Of a stretch of 64,000 bases of DNA, positions 59,812-64,000 are shown piece by piece. The number at the start of each line of letters is the position of its first letter. The stretch's first letter is position 1. The stretch is from Ceratodon purpureus (lineage: Eukaryota; Streptophyta; Bryopsida; Pseudoditrichales; Ditrichaceae), in assembly GCA_014871385.1 (NCBI GenBank), contig CM026429.1, positions 5,703,892 to 5,767,891 of the forward strand, given 5' to 3'. Both the position numbers and the translations under genes were made by a program. Under the pieces are notes generated by a model that searched no databases, was not told the origin of the DNA, and saw only the letters and a program-made list of their open reading frames with translations.

Positions 59812-61024
59812 AATTTATCATTTCGATTTTCGCAACAGATCCATTGGAAAGTTATCAAGGACCTTTTGCTCGTTCTTTCGCTTCCTTATCACCATTGGGT
59901 TCTCTATCACTGGGGTATCGACGCAATGCACCGTTGGTTGAAAGCACTTCCAAGCTACCAGGGACGCACTCTCGTCAGTGCATTGTGGGTCAGAGCCGAG
60001 AAGTGACTTTTCTTGAATGCTCCTGGTACCTCGTTGATACCTTGAAAACCCGGTAATTAATTAGCACGAGTGGTTGATCCAGCTTGGTACCTTCTGGTGA
60101 AACAGATTGCAAACGTCCATATTTGCCCACAAGTTGCAGCTTGTACAGATGTGGAGAGGATCAGCCAAACTGGTGTACATTATTATCAGACGGTCATTCA
60201 GGCAATCAATTTTTCATATCTTTCATTGAAAACATCAGGTATCAAAAGAAAGATCTTAGCTGTATTTATGCTGCCGGAACTGAGTGAGGTCTGGATATTC
60301 CAGTGCAGTTTCCTCTTTGGTCGTCTGTGGACAAGATGGTGACATCCAACAAGGCAGCAGGCAACAAGATGCTTGAACTTCAATCTTGACCAATTCTTCA
60401 GATATTCGAGGTCATGAACAAGTTGCAGATTAATTTGTTTGAATTGTCGTAAGAGGTTGGGACAATCTTTAATACAGATAACCTTTCTCAGCACAGCATG
60501 ACTCGGAGGAAGCTGATGTTTCTCTCGCATGACTGGCAACATTGTTTGAACTAAAAGCGATGCTCTACAGCTAATCTGTTGCAATGAAGGAAATCATGTA
60601 GAGTGAGGCCACTTGTTGATCTGTTTGAATTGATCTCATGTGTTGAGCTCATTAGGGTTCATTTTGAAATCTCCAAGTTAAGAGTGCTGGTAGACTCTTG
60701 AATTATCCCCTAAATTTTGGAATATGCATTTGAAGCAAGTAAAATCTAGTGTATTTTGGTTGTGTTTGAACTAATACCTTATTCAGCTACATTTCAATTG
60801 ATGGAAAAAGATGTATGTTTTAATAAGACATATAAATTAGGTGTTATTTAGGGTTCCATGTAGAATTGACTTGAAGTAGGATAGATGAATGGATGAATAG
60901 GTTTGACGTATTTGTTAAATAATAAGTATAGTAATAGGTTTTCAATATTCTCTTAGAATATAGAATGTGAATATAAAATAATTATTAGAATGGCAATATT
61001 ACACTCTCCTTCAAAAGTTAAGTA
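59812..61024. other. Downstream spacer of the F-box gene
   Basis: The 3' region of the F-box gene and AT-rich spacer. Small open frames at 59844-60342 do not look coding. Confidence 0.4.
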
Positions 61025-61028
61025 TTAA

Positions 61029-61899
61029 CCCCTAAAGTTCTGAGGGTATTTTTCATTAAAACTGCCTCAAAACAGCCCCTCTTCAAAGCAAGGTGGATTT
61101 TGCAAACTTGGGGTCTTAATTAGTACATTTAACCGTAAGATCTTGTAGCTAACTTCTATGTCTACATGTCTACCAAATCTTACACACTCATTCCTCACCA
61201 ATTGCAAGATCATAACGTTCAAACTTGCAAAACAAGTTTTTTTTCACTGTGCAAAAAGGGAACAGCAGAGTTTTGAAGGCCCAAAAAACCATTTTTTTGC
61301 ATTATGGATTTTGGGGGTTTTGATGCACGTCAAAGAAGACTGAGTTAGCTTATTCTAGTAAAGAAATTATATTCAACGAAGTTGTACAAGGTTGCCAAAA
61401 AAATCATTTTCCGCTAGGGGGTATACTGAATCTCACAAACAAAGGCTGATTTTTGACAATAACAATAGCATATTAAAAAAAATTGGATTAAAAATCCGAA
61501 CGGTGGGAACATGCTCTACTGCTTTCTCTATACATAGAAATTTTTATTTTTGAAAAATATCAAAATCTCAATTTTTGGTGGAATTTCAAAGTTTCATCTT
61601 TCGGCAGATTTTCGCAGATTTTCGCAATTTTGGGCAGTTCTGAGCAGTTTTGGGCAGAATTTGCTGCACTCAGAGTGGCTTTGAAAATTTCAGTAGCTGC
61701 CGAACGAGTAGCGTTTGACACTTAAACCTTCATAACTTTTGATCCTGATGTCAGAATTGAAAAATATAAACACCGACACGAAGATCTCCGAACGGCCCAC
61801 CTTCAATAAAAGTTTCAAAAAATCCCGATGTAAATTGCATTCATAGGTACATGCCCAAATTCCAAAAAAGCCCAAATGTGGATGATTGTCCTTTAGGGG
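61029..61899. mobile_element. TTAA-flanked non-autonomous DNA transposon, copy D
   Basis: Starts CCCCTAAAGTTCTGAGGG and ends GTCCTTTAGGGG, with TTAA at 61025-61028 and 61900-61903; 871 bp. It is the near-identical reverse complement of copy B, including matching lines such as tttgggcttttttggaattt (other strand). Confidence 0.78.
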
Positions 61900-62421
61900 T
61901 TAATAAAAGTGTATGGATTCGTTATTATATCCTCAAAATCATACAAACTAATTCTAAATTGTTTTGTTTCAATTTCAAACAATGTAAATCATTGGTACAT
62001 TCTTTTATTATCTTTTTAAATATATACATAATAATACTAATTTCACTTCAACATTAACAATCTAAAACGTAAGTCTTCCCTCATATAACCAATGACTTTC
62101 CCTTATTTTCAACTTTCAAAGCAATAGAAGTCTTTCACTATCTATAGGTGTTTTGCAAAACTTTCATCCATATTTTATTCCTTCACAATCAAAGAAGACA
62201 CTTTTTAAACAAGACACTAAAGGATACTTAGACAAAGTCAGAACCACCAAAAAAGATTTGTAGGCAATTAGATGCTCAATTCTCAATAATCTAAGTTTAA
62301 ATCCCAATCCGATGTCCCTAAAATGTCTTCACTCCTACTCTGAAATAGACCAACTTCAAAGCAATTTGCTTTTAGCTCAGTCCCCTTCATTAATCAACAC
62401 ATGTATGATGACATCAGTGAC

Positions 62422-62535
62422 TTTATCAGAAGTGTCACTATGAAGTACTTATAAGAGAGTTTATCAGAAGTGTCATTATAAAGTACTTATAAGAGAGTTT
62501 ATCAAAAGTGTCACTATGAAGTACATATAAGAGAT
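62422..62535. repeat. Three tandem 38-bp units
   Basis: Units at 62422, 62460 and 62498, each starting tttatcaraagtgtca with few substitutions; exact 38-bp period. Confidence 0.88.
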
Positions 62536-62582
62536 GCAGCAAGTATGGCATATTCTTCCAAGATTGGACAAAGTACACATTG

Positions 62583-62695
62583 ACCCAGGATTTGTCGATC
62601 ATTGTCACTTCTTTGGCAATGATGGATTTTTGCACCAACCCAGGACGTATTGTCGATCATTGTCACCTCATTGGCAATGATGGATTCTTGCAGAT
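62583..62695. repeat. Two tandem units of about 55 bp with inner inverted repeat
   Basis: Each unit contains gtcgatcattgtcac and ggcaatgatgga, so atcattg faces caatgat within the unit and could form a small stem-loop. Confidence 0.75.
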
Positions 62696-63180
62696 TGAAC
62701 ATCCCCCAAGGAGACCACAACCCAAGCATAAATGTATTCACTCATTTTCCACGACGCAGTTTCAAACTAAAATGTATAGGTATAATATCATGATAAAGAT
62801 GTGTAGAAAAAATGTATAAGAAAATATATAGAATAGTTTTTTGAGGATATTCATTACATCAAGGTGCCTTAATAGACTATGCTAACCTACATTAAACGAC
62901 CCTATACATTGTGGCATTTTAGAAAATAATAAGTGCTAGGACAGAGGATGTGATTGACATGCAAGTATAAAGTCCTAAAATCACTCAAAAAATCTTCAAA
63001 TCACAATATCCAACATTGTTTTGCTCCTCTTCTACGTGTGCGTAGAGCCGTATTTTCTTCTCTTACACGAATTTGCAAAGTCAAATAAGTTCTTCCAATT
63101 GAGCTGCTACTGCAATTCAATAGTGAAATCTTCACAAGAAGAGTTGAACACCTAAAACCTTGGCAGAGAAGCCACTACTA

Positions 63181-63583
63181 AGGTCAATTGTCCTAAAACC
63201 ACCACTTTTTCCATGACTGACATGCAGACCTTTCTTGAGGCCACCACAGCTGAGACCCAAAACCACCAATTTCATTATTCAAGTAGACCACCTGGACCAA
63301 TGGGAGTCAAGCATTGCAAAGAAATAGTTGATGGTTTTGGATATCATTATGAGTGAAAGTTTGTACCACATGGTGTGGACATGGGAAAGTCTACAGATCA
63401 GATTTGGGTCACAAAATACTTTTGTATTTAGAAATTTGTACCTATTTCAGTATTGGGAAGAAAATTTTGAAAAAAATGCATTTTATTAGAATTTTTTTTT
63501 ACATAGGAAAAATATACTCCAAAAATAACCTTGCCAAAAAAAGCTCATAATCCTTAAGTTGGTGGTTTTAGAACATCTGACTT
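63181..63583. mobile_element. 403-bp MITE with TA target, copy 2
   Basis: The ends AGGTCAATTGTCCTAAAACC and, reversed, AAGTCAGATGTTCTAAAACC are inverted; TA lies on both sides (63179-63180, 63584-63585). Same family as 56946-57334, diverged by perhaps a quarter of its bases by eye. Confidence 0.62.
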
Positions 63584-63585
63584 TA

Positions 63586-64000
63586 ACTCTTAAAATTTTA
63601 GTAGCCTACTATGTGAATTTTGGGTATCAAGTTTGCGTCATGTGATTAAGGGAGGTGGTGGCAATTGAACCAGTTACCATCATTACTAAACAAAATATCC
63701 ATCTAAAACTACTAAAATGTAAGTTTAAACAAAATTATCACCATCATTAATTCATTTTCAGTAGTGAATTAGCGTATGAAATATTTTGGTAGATTTTCTA
63801 CCAAAATTAGTCCATTTTTAAATTGTTGATGAGCACAATTACAAAAATCATAACCAAGAATCCTCAAAGTTCTAAAAAGGTTTTTGAAGGCACCATATCC
63901 TTTAGAAATTTAAGTAATATTTATGATCTACATTCATTGAAATTTTAAAGTTTATTTGAACCTATAGTTTACATACCGAGAATGAAAATTAAATGCAAAC
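63586..64000. other. AT-rich spacer to the window edge
   Basis: No gene or repeat recognised. Confidence 0.4.

Larger units (their letters stand above)
61904..63178. other. AT-rich spacer with minisatellites
   Basis: No gene recognised. Two short tandem arrays are listed separately. Confidence 0.4.

Noticed and set aside
59844-60342. Possible extra exons of the F-box gene after 59811
   Set aside because: The exon ending at 59811 already gives a SKIP24-like tail with a stop; later frames show no likeness and no good phase.
61025-61905. TA as target duplication outside TTAACCCC for the TTAA family
   Set aside because: TA flanks copy D only. The other copies lack it, while TTAA is present at both ends of all four.
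1-64000. Search by eye for tRNA, rRNA and LTR-type elements
   Set aside because: No cloverleaf-like segments with a tRNA TψC box, no rRNA-like sequence and no LTR pair were seen. Small or diverged cases could be missed without a program.

Overview
The window looks like nuclear DNA of a land plant, with some flavour of a bryophyte or other non-seed plant that I cannot prove without a database. It carries intron-rich plant genes (an SDE3/MOV10-type RNA helicase, a SKIP24-type F-box protein, a CIPK/SnRK3-type kinase and a plant-type SLC35F transporter). These are separated by AT-rich spacers and a dense set of DNA transposons. Exon models below were made by eye from GT-AG sites, reading phase and family knowledge.

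Layout. 1-1114: spacer and probable 5' region. 1115-9278 (+): 21-exon SDE3-like helicase, about 1109 aa. 10548-11639 (-): intronless SLC35F-like transporter, convergent with the helicase. 14139-15641 (-): WWE-domain gene with an unclear or damaged 5' half. 15713-20912: a nest of elements. A small element with 16-bp inverted ends holds a TTAA-flanked element, a 3.15-kb MULE-like element with a 10-bp target duplication and gene fragments, and a 300-bp MITE. 21028-41379: a 20.35-kb CACTA (En/Spm) element with 29-bp terminal repeats and a 3-bp duplication GTT. It was itself hit inside its left terminal repeat by a 3.48-kb hAT-like element (21051-24528; 8-bp duplication AGGCCAAC). 41987-42857: another TTAA element. 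45280-52787 (+): a gene for a giant coiled-coil protein of about 2278 aa with ten tandem 89/90-aa repeats. 53991-55085 (+): intronless CIPK-like kinase lacking the regulatory tail. 55365-57334: more TTAA elements and a TA-flanked MITE. 57996-59811 (+): SKIP24-like F-box gene. 61029-63583: a TTAA element, minisatellites and a second MITE copy.

How the parts relate. The CACTA element carries a tnp2-type transposase on the minus strand (about 35.6 to 30.1 kb), which seems damaged. A divergent four-exon TNPA-like gene on the plus strand (37.1-40.5 kb) is open throughout. A third two-exon gene (26.8-25.3 kb, minus) of unknown function is also open. The hAT-like element has no transposase. It contains a huge inverted repeat whose arms each hold the same protein-kinase fragment and a G- or C-rich minisatellite, a natural source of hairpin RNA. 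The CACTA target lies in a reading frame that continues across the insertion if one copy of the target duplication is removed, so the element may have split a host exon.

The most unusual items are the kinase-bearing palindrome, the TTAA-flanked family (piggyBac- or Kolobok-like target choice in a plant), the unknown CACTA cargo gene, and the recently expanded coiled-coil repeats. No rRNA, tRNA or CRISPR locus was recognised.
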